This document shows positions 8,242 through 17,118 of a DNA stretch of 57,698 nucleotides, in pieces (position 1 is the stretch's first letter; each line of letters begins with the position of its first letter). The notes below the pieces were generated by a model that made no database searches, was not told the DNA's origin, and saw only the letters and a list, made by a program, of their open reading frames with translations. Source of the stretch: an uncultured Bacteroidales bacterium (GTDB lineage Bacteria; Bacteroidota; Bacteroidia; Bacteroidales; Bacteroidaceae); NCBI GenBank assembly GCA_902771725.1, contig CACXXT010000012.1, forward strand, positions 1 to 57,698, in the 5' to 3' direction. Both the position numbers and the translations under genes were made by a program.

Positions 8242-9018
8242 CTACCCCAACACGACGTCGAGCACCATCATGAGGACGAAACCGATGGCGAAGCCGATGG
8301 TGCTGAGGTTGGAGTGGATGCCAGCAGATGCCTCAGGGATGAGTTCCTCAACGACGACGTAGAACATGGCACCGGCAGCAAAGGCGAGGAGATAGGGCAA
8401 GGCAGGGGTGAGCAGCGAGGCGAGCAGCACAACAGCGAGTCCGCCTAGGGGTTCCACGACTCCGCTGAGGCTACCGAGGAGGAAGGAACTCCAGCGCGAA
8501 TTGCCCTCGGCACGCAAGGGCATGGAAATAATGGCACCCTCGGGCACGTTCTGGATAGCAATGCCCAGCGACACGGCGAGGGCGGAGGTCAGGGAGAGAT
8601 GCGCTACCCCCTGCTCCGCACCGGCAAATACGACACCAACGGCCATGCCTTCAGGCAGGTTGTGGATGGTGACAGCCAGAGCGAGCATGGCGGTGCGTGA
8701 GAGGCGCGAGCGGGGTCCCTCGGGAGCTGTGGCGCCGAGGTGGAGGTGGGGCGTAAGCTCGTCCAGCAGCAGCAGGAAGCCGATACCGAGCAGGAAGCCT
8801 ACTGCAGCCGGCATGACTGCCCACGCGCCATGTTCCTGCTGCATCTCCATGGCGGGGATGAGGAGCGACCAGACGGACGCGGCAACCATCACGCCGGAGG
8901 CGAAGCCCAGCAGTGTCTTCTGCAGGCGCACGGACATCTGATCCTTCATCAGAAAGACGAAGGCAGAGCCGAGCATGGTGCCCAGCAGGGGAATGAGCAG
9001 TCCTAAGAGCAGGGACAT
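8242..9018 (-). CDS. ZIP-family divalent metal transporter
   Basis: Inner-membrane carrier for zinc or related divalent metals, 258 aa from the ATG at 9018 (MSLLLGLLIPLLGTMLGSA); an upstream in-frame start at 9072 would overlap the preceding gene. Eight hydrophobic segments. The two signature metal-site helices are present: TIHNLPEGMAVGV and IAIQNVPEGAIIS, as in the ZupT/GufA branch. A histidine pair occurs in the loop TPHLHLG, a possible metal-binding stretch. It starts 7 nt after a tiny winged-helix-like gene. Confidence 0.92.
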   Translation of the reverse strand: MSLLLGLLIPLLGTMLGSAFVFLMKDQMSVRLQKTLLGFASGVMVAASVWSLLIPAMEMQQEHGAWAVMPAAVGFLLGIGFLLLLDELTPHLHLGATAPEGPRSRLSRTAMLALAVTIHNLPEGMAVGVVFAGAEQGVAHLSLTSALAVSLGIAIQNVPEGAIISMPLRAEGNSRWSSFLLGSLSGVVEPLGGLAVVLLASLLTPALPYLLAFAAGAMFYVVVEELIPEASAGIHSNLSTIGFAIGFVLMMVLDVVLG

Positions 9019-9025
9019 TTTGGAA

Positions 9026-9199
9026 TCACTCGGCAGGAGCCCACTTGCAACGGACGGGAGAGACGATGGCACCTTCCTTCTTCAGTTCGGCAAATGCCTT
9101 GTCAACTTCCTTGCGGTCGGCACCCAGTGCCTTGGTGACGTCGCCAGCGGAGACGGGTTTGCCTGCCTCGCGCATAGCCTGGAGTACTTTTTCTTTCAT
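9026..9199 (-). CDS. Tiny winged-helix-like protein upstream of ZIP transporter
   Basis: 57 aa, starting MKEKVLQAMREAGKPVSAGD and ending CKWAPAE. The pattern is helix, then a helix-turn-helix-like stretch (SAGDVTKALGADRKEVDKAF), a helix (ELKKEGAIV) and a short beta wing ending in a Cys-Lys-Trp motif, like a minimal winged-helix domain. The ATG at 9199 is followed by an open frame with stop TGA at 9026-9028, 7 nt before the ZIP start, so the two are probably one operon. It may be a DNA-binding regulator of the transporter; that is inference. Length below 60 aa makes it easy to miss. Confidence 0.75.
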   Translation of the reverse strand: MKEKVLQAMREAGKPVSAGDVTKALGADRKEVDKAFAELKKEGAIVSPVRCKWAPAE

Positions 9200-9231
9200 T
9201 GTGATGAGTATTTGTTGGGTTGGTTTCGGAA

Positions 9232-9257
9232 AAGGGCAGCCCTCACGGGTTGCCCTT
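9232..9257 (-). terminator. Terminator after rplQ (end of ribosomal cluster)
   Basis: Arms 9232-9242 and 9247-9257, 11 bp with one G-T pair and a 4-nt loop, followed on the minus strand by TTTTCC. It sits 26 nt past the rplQ stop and closes the long ribosomal cluster. Confidence 0.7.
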
Positions 9258-9282
9258 CTCGCTGGTGTATTGCAATAAAGAA

Positions 9283-9783
9283 TTATTCGGCAGGAGCCTC
9301 TGCGGGTGCCTCCTCTGCTGCTGGAGCCTCTGCGGCTGCCGGAGCTTCGGTAGCGGGTGCTGCAGCGCCAGACTTGCGGCTGCGGCGGGTGCGGGTTGCC
9401 TTCTTCTGAGTCTTTGCCATGTTCTCATCGAAGTCTACGAGCTCGATGAAGCAGATGGGTGCCATGTCGCCCTGACGGAAACCCGTCTTGATGATGCGGG
9501 TGTAGCCGCCGGGACGATCGGCAATCTTCGGGCTGATAACCTGGAAGAGCTCGGTCACGGCGAACTTGTTCTGCAGGTGACTGAAGACAACGCGGCGGGC
9601 GTTGGTGGTATCTTGTTTTGCCTTGGTCAGAAGGGGCTCTACGAACTTCTTGAGAGCCTTGGCCTTGGCGAGAGTCGTAGTGATTCTTTTGTGCATAATC
9701 AGGGAGACTGCCATGTTGGAGAGCATGGCGTCGCGGTGAGTTGCAGTACGGCTCAGGTGGTTGAATTTCTTTCCGTGTCTCAT
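9283..9783 (-). CDS. rplQ: 50S ribosomal protein L17
   Basis: Large-subunit protein at the exit-tunnel region. 166 aa, against about 120-130 in many bacteria. The core ([20 protein letters not shown]) is canonical to about residue 122. After a basic linker ([13 protein letters not shown]) comes a low-complexity tail of about 30 residues of Ala, Pro and Glu, which is common in Bacteroidetes L17 and is probably disordered. Last gene of the cluster, 8 nt behind rpoA. Confidence 0.97.
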   Translation of the reverse strand: MRHGKKFNHLSRTATHRDAMLSNMAVSLIMHKRITTTLAKAKALKKFVEPLLTKAKQDTTNARRVVFSHLQNKFAVTELFQVISPKIADRPGGYTRIIKTGFRQGDMAPICFIELVDFDENMAKTQKKATRTRRSRKSGAAAPATEAPAAAEAPAAEEAPAEAPAE

Positions 9784-9791
9784 AGGGAAAT

Positions 9792-10784
9792 TTAATCTTT
9801 GTCTAATTTATACTTTGAAATGTCGGTTCCAAACGATAGATTCAGACTCTCGAGCAAATCATCAAGCTCGGTGAGCGATTTCTTACCGAAGTTGCGGAAC
9901 TTGAGGAGGTCAGTCTTGTTGAACTGAACGAGGTCGCCAAGGGTCTCGACGTCAGCTGCCTTGAGGCAGTTGAGCGCGCGCACGGAGAGATCCATGTCCA
10001 CGAGCTTCGTCTTGAGGAGCTGACGCATGTGGAGAATTTCCTCATCGAATTCCTCGTTGCCCTCGGCATCGGAGTTCTCGATGGTAATCTTCTCGTCGGA
10101 GAAGAGCATGAAGTGGTAGATGAGGATCTTGGCTGCCTCCTTGAGGGCATCCTTCGGCTGGATGGAACCGTCGGTGGTGATTTCGAGTACGAGTTTCTCG
10201 TAGTCGGTCTTCTGCTCGACACGATAGTTCTCCACGGCATACTTCACGTTGCGGATGGGAGTGTAAATCGAGTCGATGGGGATGACATTGACGTCCGTGC
10301 AGAACTCGCGGTTCTCCTCGGAGGGTACATAGCCGCGACCCTTGTTGATGGAGATCTCGATTTGCATGGATGCCTTGCTGTCCAAGTGGCAGATGACGAG
10401 TTCGGGATTCAACACTTCGAAGCCAGTCAGGTACTTGTTGAAGTCACCTGCCTTGAACTCGGTGGTGTTCTCCACGGTGACGCTGACCTTCTCGTTCTCA
10501 AATTCTTCTACTACCTGTTTGAAACGCACCTGTTTGAGGTTCAGGATGATGTTGGTGACATCTTCCTTGACGCCCGGGACGGATGCGAATTCGTGTTCTA
10601 CGCCATTGATACGAACCGTATTGATGGCGTAACCTTCCAGGGAAGAAAGCAGAATACGGCGAAGAGCATTACCTACGGTAATACCGAAGCCGGGCTCCAA
10701 CGGACGAAATTCGAACTTGCCGTATTTGTCATCGGCCTCCACCATTAACACCTTGTCAGGTCTTTGAAATGCTAATATCGCCAT
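9792..10784 (-). CDS. rpoA: DNA-directed RNA polymerase subunit alpha
   Basis: Assembly platform of RNA polymerase, 330 aa from the ATG at 10784 ([12 protein letters not shown]); a TTG two codons earlier is not needed. The N-terminal dimerisation domain (about 1-230) has the [20 protein letters not shown] motif. The C-terminal domain (about 250-320) contains the helix-hairpin-helix [14 protein letters not shown] and [16 protein letters not shown]. It ends with a short tail [10 protein letters not shown]. Standard position between rpsD and rplQ. Confidence 0.97.
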   Translation of the reverse strand: MAILAFQRPDKVLMVEADDKYGKFEFRPLEPGFGITVGNALRRILLSSLEGYAINTVRINGVEHEFASVPGVKEDVTNIILNLKQVRFKQVVEEFENEKVSVTVENTTEFKAGDFNKYLTGFEVLNPELVICHLDSKASMQIEISINKGRGYVPSEENREFCTDVNVIPIDSIYTPIRNVKYAVENYRVEQKTDYEKLVLEITTDGSIQPKDALKEAAKILIYHFMLFSDEKITIENSDAEGNEEFDEEILHMRQLLKTKLVDMDLSVRALNCLKAADVETLGDLVQFNKTDLLKFRNFGKKSLTELDDLLESLNLSFGTDISKYKLDKD

Positions 10785-10793
10785 AATCAATTT

Positions 10794-11399
10794 TTATTTA
10801 GAGTACAGTTCAACAATCAGTTGCTCCTTGATATTCTCAGGAATGTCTGCGCGCTCGGGCTTGTGCAGGAGCTTGCCGGCTTTCTGAGTCTCGTCCCACT
10901 CAATCCAGGGGTACTTGCTGTGGTTGAAGCCGGCGAGGGCGGCGGCAATCACCTCAAGGGACTTGGACTTCTCGCGCACGCCGACGATCTGGCCTGGTTT
11001 GACGCTGTAGGAGGGGATATTCACCACCTTACCATCGACAACGATGTGGCGGTGGCTGACGAGCTGACGGGCAGCAGCGCGGGTGGGAGCAATGCCGAGA
11101 CGGAAGACGACATTGTCCAGGCGGCACTCCAGATTCTGGAGCAGGATTTCACCGGTAATACCATTGGTGCGGGCTGCCTTCTCGAACATATTGCGGAACT
11201 GCTTCTCGAGTACGCCATAGGTGTACTTAGCCTTCTGCTTCTCTGCAAGCATGATGCCGTACTCGGAGGTCTTGCGACGACGGTTGTTGCCATGCTGTCC
11301 GGGGGGGAAGTTACGCTTGGACAGAACCTTGTCGGGACCGAAAATGGCCTCGCCGAAACGGCGGGCAATCTTTGACTTTGGACCAGTATAACGAGCCAT
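10794..11399 (-). CDS. rpsD: 30S ribosomal protein S4
   Basis: Primary 16S rRNA-binding protein and, in many bacteria, an autoregulator. 201 aa with the S4 domain around residues 91-155 ([20 protein letters not shown], then [14 protein letters not shown]). The N-terminus [17 protein letters not shown] is canonical and no zinc-binding Cys cluster is present. A structured RNA leader lies directly upstream (11429-11536), which suggests feedback control by S4 itself. Confidence 0.97.
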   Translation of the reverse strand: MARYTGPKSKIARRFGEAIFGPDKVLSKRNFPPGQHGNNRRRKTSEYGIMLAEKQKAKYTYGVLEKQFRNMFEKAARTNGITGEILLQNLECRLDNVVFRLGIAPTRAAARQLVSHRHIVVDGKVVNIPSYSVKPGQIVGVREKSKSLEVIAAALAGFNHSKYPWIEWDETQKAGKLLHKPERADIPENIKEQLIVELYSK

Positions 11400-11428
11400 A
11401 GTTTCTCTTTTTGGATTTTAATTGTTGT

Positions 11429-11536
11429 GAGCACCGGGGGTGAAGGAGCGGACCTTAGCAGCCGCGCTAACTTACAGATGAGGATATATGTGCCCTTACG
11501 TAATTAGGGTACTCGCTCCTGCCCTTCGCCGAGCTC
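11429..11536 (-). promoter_or_regulatory. Structured RNA leader upstream of rpsD (candidate S4 autoregulatory element)
   Basis: Read as minus-strand RNA, the 168-nt gap between rpsK and rpsD folds into a closing helix: 11536-11514 pairs with 11450-11429, including GAGC/GCTC and GGAGCG/CGCTCC. Inside it sit a short hairpin at 11493-11509 (CCCT/AGGG) and a perfect one at 11455-11470 (TTAGC/GCTAA). An S4 leader motif in Bacteroidia has, as far as I recall, been proposed from comparative genomics; whether this is that motif needs a covariance search. Confidence 0.65.
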
Positions 11537-11567
11537 TTGATGGATGTAGTAGGGTTCTCTCAGTGAC

Positions 11568-11957
11568 TTAGACTCTGCGACGCTTCGGAGGACGGCATCC
11601 GTTGAAGGGAAGCGGAGTAACATCGATGATTTCCACGACCTCAATGCCGGCACCGTGGATGGTTCGGATTGCGGACTCGCGACCGTTACCAGGACCCTTG
11701 ACGTAGGCCTTCACCTTGCGCAGGCCCAGGTCGTATGCGACCTTGGCGCAATCCTGAGCGGCCATCTGGGCGGCATAGGGGGTGTTCTTCTTGGAACCGC
11801 GGAATCCCATCTTGCCTGCGCTAGACCAGGAGATGACCTGACCCTCGCTGTTGGCAAGCGAAACGATGACATTGTTGAAGGAGCTGTGCACATGAAGCTG
11901 GCCCAGAGCATCAACCTTCACATTTCTTTTCTTAGCTGCGACTGTTTTCTTTGCCAT
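11568..11957 (-). CDS. rpsK: 30S ribosomal protein S11
   Basis: Platform protein of the 30S subunit, 129 aa. Canonical motifs: [33 protein letters not shown], and the C-terminus [17 protein letters not shown], which contains the conserved [11 protein letters not shown] end. Lies 10 nt behind rpsM. Confidence 0.97.
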   Translation of the reverse strand: MAKKTVAAKKRNVKVDALGQLHVHSSFNNVIVSLANSEGQVISWSSAGKMGFRGSKKNTPYAAQMAAQDCAKVAYDLGLRKVKAYVKGPGNGRESAIRTIHGAGIEVVEIIDVTPLPFNGCRPPKRRRV

Positions 11958-11967
11958 ATCTTAATGA

Positions 11968-12348
11968 TTATTTGGTAGCCTTTTTCTTGTTTGCAACGGT
12001 CTTCTTCTTGCCCTTGCGCGTGCGGGCATTGTTCTTCGTGCTCTGGCCACGGACAGGGAGTCCATGACGATGGCGGACACCACGATAGCAGCCGATATCC
12101 ATCAGACGCTTGATGTTCATCGTGATTTCCGTGCGAAGGTCACCTTCGACCTTGTATTCTGCAGCGATGACCTCGCGGATCTTACCGGCCTGCTCGTCGG
12201 TCCAGTCCTTGACCTTGATGTCCTTGTCGACACCGGCCTTGGCGAGGATTTTTGCTGCGCTACTGCGACCGATGCCAAAGACATAGGTCAAAGCGATTTC
12301 ACCTCTCTTGTTCTGAGGCAAATCGACACCAACAATTCTTATTGCCAT
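11968..12348 (-). CDS. rpsM: 30S ribosomal protein S13
   Basis: Head protein of the 30S subunit contacting the P-site tRNA, 126 aa. [20 protein letters not shown] and the helix-two-turn-helix core ([20 protein letters not shown]) are typical. [17 protein letters not shown] and the basic C-terminal tail ending NKKKATK are conserved. Confidence 0.97.
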   Translation of the reverse strand: MAIRIVGVDLPQNKRGEIALTYVFGIGRSSAAKILAKAGVDKDIKVKDWTDEQAGKIREVIAAEYKVEGDLRTEITMNIKRLMDIGCYRGVRHRHGLPVRGQSTKNNARTRKGKKKTVANKKKATK

Positions 12349-12379
12349 ATACTATAGTTATTCTTTAATTGCAATACGA

Positions 12380-12496
12380 TTAACCCTGACGCAGTTTGAA
12401 CTTAGGGTTTTTCTTGTTAATCACATACAGGCGACCCTTGCGGCGTACAATCTTGCAGTCCGGGGTGCGCTTTTTCAAAGAGGCTCTTGTTTTCAT
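12380..12496 (-). CDS. rpmJ: 50S ribosomal protein L36, zinc-free form
   Basis: 38 aa, beginning [20 protein letters not shown] and ending FKLRQG; start ATG at 12496, stop TAA at 12380-12382. The zinc-ribbon ligands of the classical form (Cys, Cys, Cys, His) are mostly replaced: only one Cys remains in TPDCKIV. This is therefore the C-minus paralogue that needs no zinc. Standard position between infA and rpsM. Confidence 0.95.
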   Translation of the reverse strand: MKTRASLKKRTPDCKIVRRKGRLYVINKKNPKFKLRQG

Positions 12497-12509
12497 ATTC
12501 TTTGTTCAT

Positions 12510-12728
12510 TTATTTGTATCTGAATACGATGCGTCCCTTGGACAGGTCGTAGGGGCTCATTTCCACCTTAACCTTGTCGCCAGGAAGAATCTTAATGTAG
12601 TGCATTCTCATCTTGCCGGATATGTGGGCCGTAATCTGGTGGCCGTTCTCCAGTTCTACGCGGAACATAGCATTGGAGAGGGACTCCATAATCTGCCCAT
12701 CTTGCTCTATTGCGGATTGCTTTGCCAT
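12510..12728 (-). CDS. infA: Translation initiation factor IF-1
   Basis: 72 aa, the standard length: a single OB-fold beginning [20 protein letters not shown], with the [19 protein letters not shown] segment that contacts the 30S A site. It occludes the A site during initiation together with IF-3. Sits 22 nt behind map. Confidence 0.97.
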   Translation of the reverse strand: MAKQSAIEQDGQIMESLSNAMFRVELENGHQITAHISGKMRMHYIKILPGDKVKVEMSPYDLSKGRIVFRYK

Positions 12729-12750
12729 ACTTCGTATCAGTTGGATCTGT

Positions 12751-13557
12751 TTATAATGTCTGGTTACGTTGCGCTTCCAATTTCTCTATTTCCTCAAACG
12801 AGGAGAGGATGTCTGCCTTGCCGTGGTGGATGGCCATGGTATGCTCAAAGTGGGCTGCCGGACGATGATCGCGAGTGTAGATGGTCCACTTGTCGTCGGC
12901 CATGTAGACCTCGTGGGTACCCATGGTGATCATCGGCTCAATGGCAATACACAGACCGTTCTTAATCTGCTTACCCTGACCGCGGCGACCATAGTTGGGA
13001 ACCTGAGGATCTTCGTGCATCTCGCGTCCGATGCCATGCCCCACGAACTCGCGGACGACGCCGTAGCCATGGGCTTCGCAGTACGTCTGCACGGCATAGC
13101 CGATGTCGCCGATGCGATGGCCGGCAACAGCCTGGGCGATGCCCTGGTAGAGCGACGCTTTGGTCGTGCGCAGTAGCGCCCTGACATCCTCGGCAACCTC
13201 GCCCACCTGGAAGGTATAGCAGCTGTCGCCGTTGTAGCCGTTGAGCAACGTGCCGCAGTCGACAGAAATGATGTCGCCATCCCTCAGCACCACGGACTCA
13301 GAGGGCACTCCGTGGACCACTACTTCGTTGACCGAAGCACAGATGCTACCAGGGAAAGGACCGCCATAGGGATTAGGGAAACCCTTAAACGTGGGCACTG
13401 CACCGTGATCGCGGATGTACTCGTCGGCAAGACGGTCGAGCTGAGCTGTGGTGACGCCCGGGCGGATGGCGCGGCCAACCTCGGCGAGCGTCGCGGCCAC
13501 CAACTGGTTGGCGGCTCGCATCAGCTCAATCTCGTCCTCTGTCTTCAGAAATATCAT
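12751..13557 (-). CDS. map: Methionine aminopeptidase, type I
   Basis: Removes the initiator Met from nascent proteins. 268 aa pita-bread fold. Visible metal ligands are Asp in ISVDCGT, Asp in NGDSCYTF, His in FVGHGIG, Glu in IEPMITMG and Glu in AHFEHTMA; the substrate-facing His is in NEVVVHGVP. The start at 13557 gives [14 protein letters not shown], the normal beginning. Cotranscribed between secY and infA, the usual Bacteroidetes order, without adk. Confidence 0.97.
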   Translation of the reverse strand: MIFLKTEDEIELMRAANQLVAATLAEVGRAIRPGVTTAQLDRLADEYIRDHGAVPTFKGFPNPYGGPFPGSICASVNEVVVHGVPSESVVLRDGDIISVDCGTLLNGYNGDSCYTFQVGEVAEDVRALLRTTKASLYQGIAQAVAGHRIGDIGYAVQTYCEAHGYGVVREFVGHGIGREMHEDPQVPNYGRRGQGKQIKNGLCIAIEPMITMGTHEVYMADDKWTIYTRDHRPAAHFEHTMAIHHGKADILSSFEEIEKLEAQRNQTL

Positions 13558-13577
13558 TAGGTGATAGATCGCTTTTG

Positions 13578-14924
13578 TTAGTAGGCTGTCATTCCGCGGC
13601 CACGGATACGACCTGACTCAAGGAGGCCATCGTAGTGGCGCATGAGCAGGTGGCTCTCGATCTGCTGCAACGTGTCGAGGACTACGCCCACGAGGATGAG
13701 CAGCGAGGTGCCGCCGAAGAACTGAGCAAACTCAGGCTGAACATTCAACAGACCGGCAAAGGCAGGCATGCAGGCGATGAATGCCAGGAAGAGTGAACCG
13801 GGCAGCATGATGTGTGACATCACATTATCGATGTAGTCTGCCGTGTCCTTGCCGGGACGCACACCGGGGATGAATCCGTTGTTGCGCTTCATATCCTCTG
13901 CCATCTGGACGGGGTTCATCGTGATGGCGGTGTAAAGGTACGTGAAGATGATGATCAGCGCAGCGAAGGCGAGGTTGTAAGCCCAGCTTGTATGGTCGGA
14001 CAGCGCAATCATCAGCGCGGAGGGGTTCTGTCCGTCGCTGAGAGCTCCGTAGAGCGTGATGGGCAGGAACATGATAGCCTGGGCGAAGATGATAGGCATC
14101 ACATTGGCTGCAAACAGCTTCAGGGGAATGTACTGACGGGCACCGCCAATCTGCTGACCACCACCTACGACACGCTTGGCATACTGCACGGGCACCTTGC
14201 GGGTTCCCTGAGTCAGCATGATAGCGGCGAGGACGGCGCAGAACAGGATGACGAGCTCGACAAGGAACATGACCAGACCGCCGCCGTTGAGGTTGTTCAG
14301 ACGGCTGACAGCTTCCTGACCAAAGGCCTGGGGCAAACGGGCAATGATACCCAGCATGATGATCATCGAGACACCGTTACCGATACCCTTGTCCGTGATG
14401 CGCTCGCCCAGCCAAAGTATGAACATACTGCCGGCGGCGAGGATAACAGTGGAGGAAATCATGAACCACGTCCAGTCCAGGGCAGGACTTAGGGCACCGC
14501 CGGACATATGGCGGAGGTTAACGAGGTAACCAGGACCCTGGAAGAGCAGGATGAAGATGGTCAGATAACGCGTGTACTGGTTGATCTTGCGGCGACCACT
14601 CTCGCCCTCGCGCTGCATCTTCTGGAAATAAGGGACAGCCACTGCCAGGAGCTGAATGACGATGGACGCCGTGATGTAGGGCATGATTCCCAGCGCGAAG
14701 ACGGACGCGTTGGAGAATGCACCTCCCGAGAACATGTTCAGCAGGCTCATCAGACCCTCACTCGTCTGCTCGCGAAGAGCGACCAGCTGGCTCGGGTTGA
14801 TACCGGGGAGCACCACGAAGGAGCCGAAGCGGTAGATTGCCGCAAAAGCCACGGTGAAGAGGATCTTCATACGAAGGTCCTCAATCATCCAGATGTTCTT
14901 CAGTGTTGCAAAAAACTTCTTCAT
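13578..14924 (-). CDS. secY: Protein translocase subunit SecY
   Basis: Channel subunit of the Sec translocon, 448 aa with ten hydrophobic segments. Family signatures include YRFGSFVVLPGINPSQL after TM1, the plug-like region LLNMFSGGAFSNASVFALGI, and the cytoplasmic loop RKVPVQYAKRVV with the nearby NGFIPGVRPGKDTADYI. Lies 12 nt after rplO. Confidence 0.97.
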   Translation of the reverse strand: MKKFFATLKNIWMIEDLRMKILFTVAFAAIYRFGSFVVLPGINPSQLVALREQTSEGLMSLLNMFSGGAFSNASVFALGIMPYITASIVIQLLAVAVPYFQKMQREGESGRRKINQYTRYLTIFILLFQGPGYLVNLRHMSGGALSPALDWTWFMISSTVILAAGSMFILWLGERITDKGIGNGVSMIIMLGIIARLPQAFGQEAVSRLNNLNGGGLVMFLVELVILFCAVLAAIMLTQGTRKVPVQYAKRVVGGGQQIGGARQYIPLKLFAANVMPIIFAQAIMFLPITLYGALSDGQNPSALMIALSDHTSWAYNLAFAALIIIFTYLYTAITMNPVQMAEDMKRNNGFIPGVRPGKDTADYIDNVMSHIMLPGSLFLAFIACMPAFAGLLNVQPEFAQFFGGTSLLILVGVVLDTLQQIESHLLMRHYDGLLESGRIRGRGMTAY

Positions 14925-14936
14925 AAGTCGTTAATC

Positions 14937-15380
14937 TTAGATGGTTTTTGCGCTTCCGCCAGCAGCCGTGATGGCAGCCTCTGCGGTCTTCGAGAAGCCA
15001 TTGGCCTCGACCTCAACCTTGGCAGTGAGCTGACCGTTGCCGAGGATCTTCACCAGCTCGCCAGCCTTGGCCAGACCAGCAGCGACGATCTCTGCAAGTC
15101 CAATCTTCTCCAGACCCTGCTCAGCAAGCTTCTGCAGCTGAGCCAGGTTCACGGGCTGGTACTCCTTGCGGTTGATGTTCTTGAAGCCGAACTTGGGCAG
15201 ACGACGCTGCAGGGGCATCTGACCGCCTTCGAAACCAATCTTCTTCTTATAACCCGAACGGGCCTTGGCACCCTTGTGGCCGCGGGTGGAAGTGCCACCG
15301 AGGCCGGAACCGGGACCGCGACCAATTCTCTTGCGAGTCTTAGTGGCGCCTGCTGCGGGTTTCAATGTATTCAATTTCAT
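14937..15380 (-). CDS. rplO: 50S ribosomal protein L15
   Basis: Large-subunit protein, 147 aa. MKLNTLKPAAGATKTRKRIG and GRGPGSGLGGTSTRGHKGAK form the conserved glycine-rich basic N-terminus; FEGGQMPLQRRLPKFGFKN follows. The 15381-15440 spacer before it is octamer-periodic. Confidence 0.97.
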   Translation of the reverse strand: MKLNTLKPAAGATKTRKRIGRGPGSGLGGTSTRGHKGAKARSGYKKKIGFEGGQMPLQRRLPKFGFKNINRKEYQPVNLAQLQKLAEQGLEKIGLAEIVAAGLAKAGELVKILGNGQLTAKVEVEANGFSKTAEAAITAAGGSAKTI

Positions 15381-15390
15381 AATCGTGTGT

Positions 15391-15438
15391 CGGTTAAAAG
15401 GGTTAAGAGTTAAATGTTTTGAGTTGAAAGCCGAAAGC
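15391..15438. repeat. 8-nt periodic spacer between rpmD and rplO
   Basis: The gap reads as successive imperfect octamers (ggttaaaa, gggttaag, agttaaat, gttttgag, ttgaaagc). The unit differs from those in the exporter operon but the period is the same. Confidence 0.5.
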
Positions 15439-15440
15439 GC

Positions 15441-15617
15441 TTAGTCCAGGACCTTCACCAGATGATGAACGGTCTGGATCTGACCGCGGACGGAGGGGGT
15501 GTCCTCCAGCTCCACAACGTGATTCAGCTTTCTCAGCCCCATAGCGTCGAGTGTGCGCTTCTGATTCTTGGGGGCGCCGATGCGGCTCTTGATTTGCTTC
15601 ACTTTGATAGTTGCCAT
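15441..15617 (-). CDS. rpmD: 50S ribosomal protein L30
   Basis: 58 aa, beginning MATIKVKQIKSRIGAPKNQK; stop TAA at 15441-15443. It carries the family pattern of IKVxQIKSxIG followed by a central helix with LDAMGLRKLNHVVELEDTP. Start chosen at 15617 because a near-perfect Shine-Dalgarno sequence (AAGGAGGT, 15626-15633) sits 8 nt upstream, unusual in this organism. Confidence 0.96.
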   Translation of the reverse strand: MATIKVKQIKSRIGAPKNQKRTLDAMGLRKLNHVVELEDTPSVRGQIQTVHHLVKVLD

Positions 15618-15625
15618 AGTCTTGA

Positions 15626-15633
15626 ACCTCCTT
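15626..15633 (-). promoter_or_regulatory. Strong Shine-Dalgarno of rpmD
   Basis: AAGGAGGT on the minus strand, 8 nt before the rpmD ATG and directly next to the rpsE stop (15636-15638). Most starts in this window have none. Confidence 0.85.
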
Positions 15634-15635
15634 CG

Positions 15636-16148
15636 TTAACCTCTGAATACTTTTTCTACACTGATGCCGCGGTTCTGAGCCACCTGACGGGCGTCGCGCA
15701 TCTCAGCGAGAGCGGAAATGGTGGCTTTCACCAAGTTGTGGGGGTTAGAGGAACCCTTGGACTTGGCCAGACAGTCAGTGATACCAACACTCTCGAGGAC
15801 GGCACGCATAGCACCGCCTGCCACCACACCGGTACCGGTGCTGGCGGGCATGATGAGCACCTCTGCACCGCCGAACTTGGCAGCCTGCTCGTGAGGCACT
15901 GTGCCGTTGAGGACGGGAACCTGCACAAGATTCTTCTTGGCAGCCTCCACACCCTTGGCGATAGCGGCGGTAACCTCACCGGCCTTGCCGAGGCCATAAC
16001 CGATGATTCCCTTGCCGTCGCCGACTACTACGATTGCTGCGAATGTGAAGGTGCGACCACCCTTGGTCACCTTGGTGACACGATTGATGGCTACGAGGCG
16101 ATCCTTCAATTCTACATCGCTATTGATCTTTACATTCTTGATTGCCAT
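15636..16148 (-). CDS. rpsE: 30S ribosomal protein S5
   Basis: Fidelity-related 30S protein, 170 aa. The dsRBD-like N-terminal domain has [20 protein letters not shown]; the C-terminal domain has [19 protein letters not shown] and [15 protein letters not shown]. Lies 6 nt behind rplR. Confidence 0.97.
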   Translation of the reverse strand: MAIKNVKINSDVELKDRLVAINRVTKVTKGGRTFTFAAIVVVGDGKGIIGYGLGKAGEVTAAIAKGVEAAKKNLVQVPVLNGTVPHEQAAKFGGAEVLIMPASTGTGVVAGGAMRAVLESVGITDCLAKSKGSSNPHNLVKATISALAEMRDARQVAQNRGISVEKVFRG

Positions 16149-16154
16149 AATGAT

Positions 16155-16496
16155 TTAGAATTTAAGTCCACCTTTACGCGCTGCATCTGCAACTTCTTTC
16201 ACACGGCCGTGGTAGAGGTAACCGTTGCGGTCAAAGACCACCGTGGTGATACCTGCCTCCAGGGCTTTCTTTGCAATGAGTTCACCGACCTTGGCAGCCT
16301 GCTCCTTCTTGGGGCAAGCCTCCATCCCGAGGGAGGAAGCGGCACACAGCGTGGTGCCGGTGAGGTCGTTGATAACCTGAACGTAGATCTGCTTGTTGCT
16401 GCGGAATACCGACATGCGGGGACGCTCAGCCGTTCCGGAGATCTTGTTGCGAACTCTATACTTAATCTTGATTCGTCTTTCTATTTTCGTTGTCAT
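16155..16496 (-). CDS. rplR: 50S ribosomal protein L18
   Basis: 5S rRNA-binding protein, 113 aa. Basic N-terminus ([20 protein letters not shown]) followed by the conserved [20 protein letters not shown] core and the C-terminal [20 protein letters not shown] stretch with the usual YHGRV box. Confidence 0.97.
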   Translation of the reverse strand: MTTKIERRIKIKYRVRNKISGTAERPRMSVFRSNKQIYVQVINDLTGTTLCAASSLGMEACPKKEQAAKVGELIAKKALEAGITTVVFDRNGYLYHGRVKEVADAARKGGLKF

Positions 16497-16518
16497 GATT
16501 ACGCTATTTTAGAGTTAC

Positions 16519-17100
16519 TTACTTGGCACCGGCCGACTTACCAGACTTGCGACGGATCTGCTCGCCCTTGAACAGAATACCCTTGCCCTTGTAAGGTTCA
16601 GGCTTGCGGAAGGTGCGGATCTTGGCGCAGATCTGACCCAAGAGCTGCTTGTCGCAGGACTTCAGGATGATCTGGGGATTCTGGTTGCGTTCTGCCTTTG
16701 TCTCAACTTTGACCTCCTGGGGAAGCAGGAGATAGATGGGGTGCGTGTAGCCCAGAGCAAACTCCAGAAGGTTGCCCTTGTTGCTCACACGATAACCGAC
16801 ACCGACCAGCTCCAACTCCTTCGTGTAGCCCTCGCTGACGCCGACAACCATGTTGTGGATGAGCGAGCGGTACAGACCGTGGAAAGCCTGCTTTTGCTTC
16901 AGGGTGATGTTCTCGGGGTCGTAGGCCTCGTCGATATCGAACGTCACCTCGCCCTTATCTTTGTCGAAGTTCACTTTAATGGAAGGATTAACCTCTTGGG
17001 TTAAAACACCCTCCTTACCCTTAACGGTAACGACGTTGCCGTTAACGGAAATCTCAACACCTGCGGGGATGTTTATGGGCAATTTACCGATTCTTGACAT
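16519..17100 (-). CDS. rplF: 50S ribosomal protein L6
   Basis: Large-subunit protein near the factor-binding site, 193 aa, two related domains. MSRIGKLPINIPAGVEISVN is canonical; the C-terminal domain has the family KPEPYKGKGILFKGEQIRRK motif. Start supported by a strong Shine-Dalgarno at 17108-17113. Confidence 0.97.
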   Translation of the reverse strand: MSRIGKLPINIPAGVEISVNGNVVTVKGKEGVLTQEVNPSIKVNFDKDKGEVTFDIDEAYDPENITLKQKQAFHGLYRSLIHNMVVGVSEGYTKELELVGVGYRVSNKGNLLEFALGYTHPIYLLLPQEVKVETKAERNQNPQIILKSCDKQLLGQICAKIRTFRKPEPYKGKGILFKGEQIRRKSGKSAGAK

Positions 17101-17107
17101 GTTAAGT

Positions 17108-17113
17108 CCTCCT
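17108..17113 (-). promoter_or_regulatory. Strong Shine-Dalgarno of rplF
   Basis: AGGAGG on the minus strand, 7 nt before the rplF ATG, in the 18-nt gap behind rpsH. Confidence 0.85.
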
Positions 17114-17118
17114 ATTAA

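Noticed and set aside
12380..12496. Loss of the L36 zinc ribbon as a mutation
   Set aside because: The missing cysteines match the known zinc-independent C-minus L36 form, so it is normal for such genomes.
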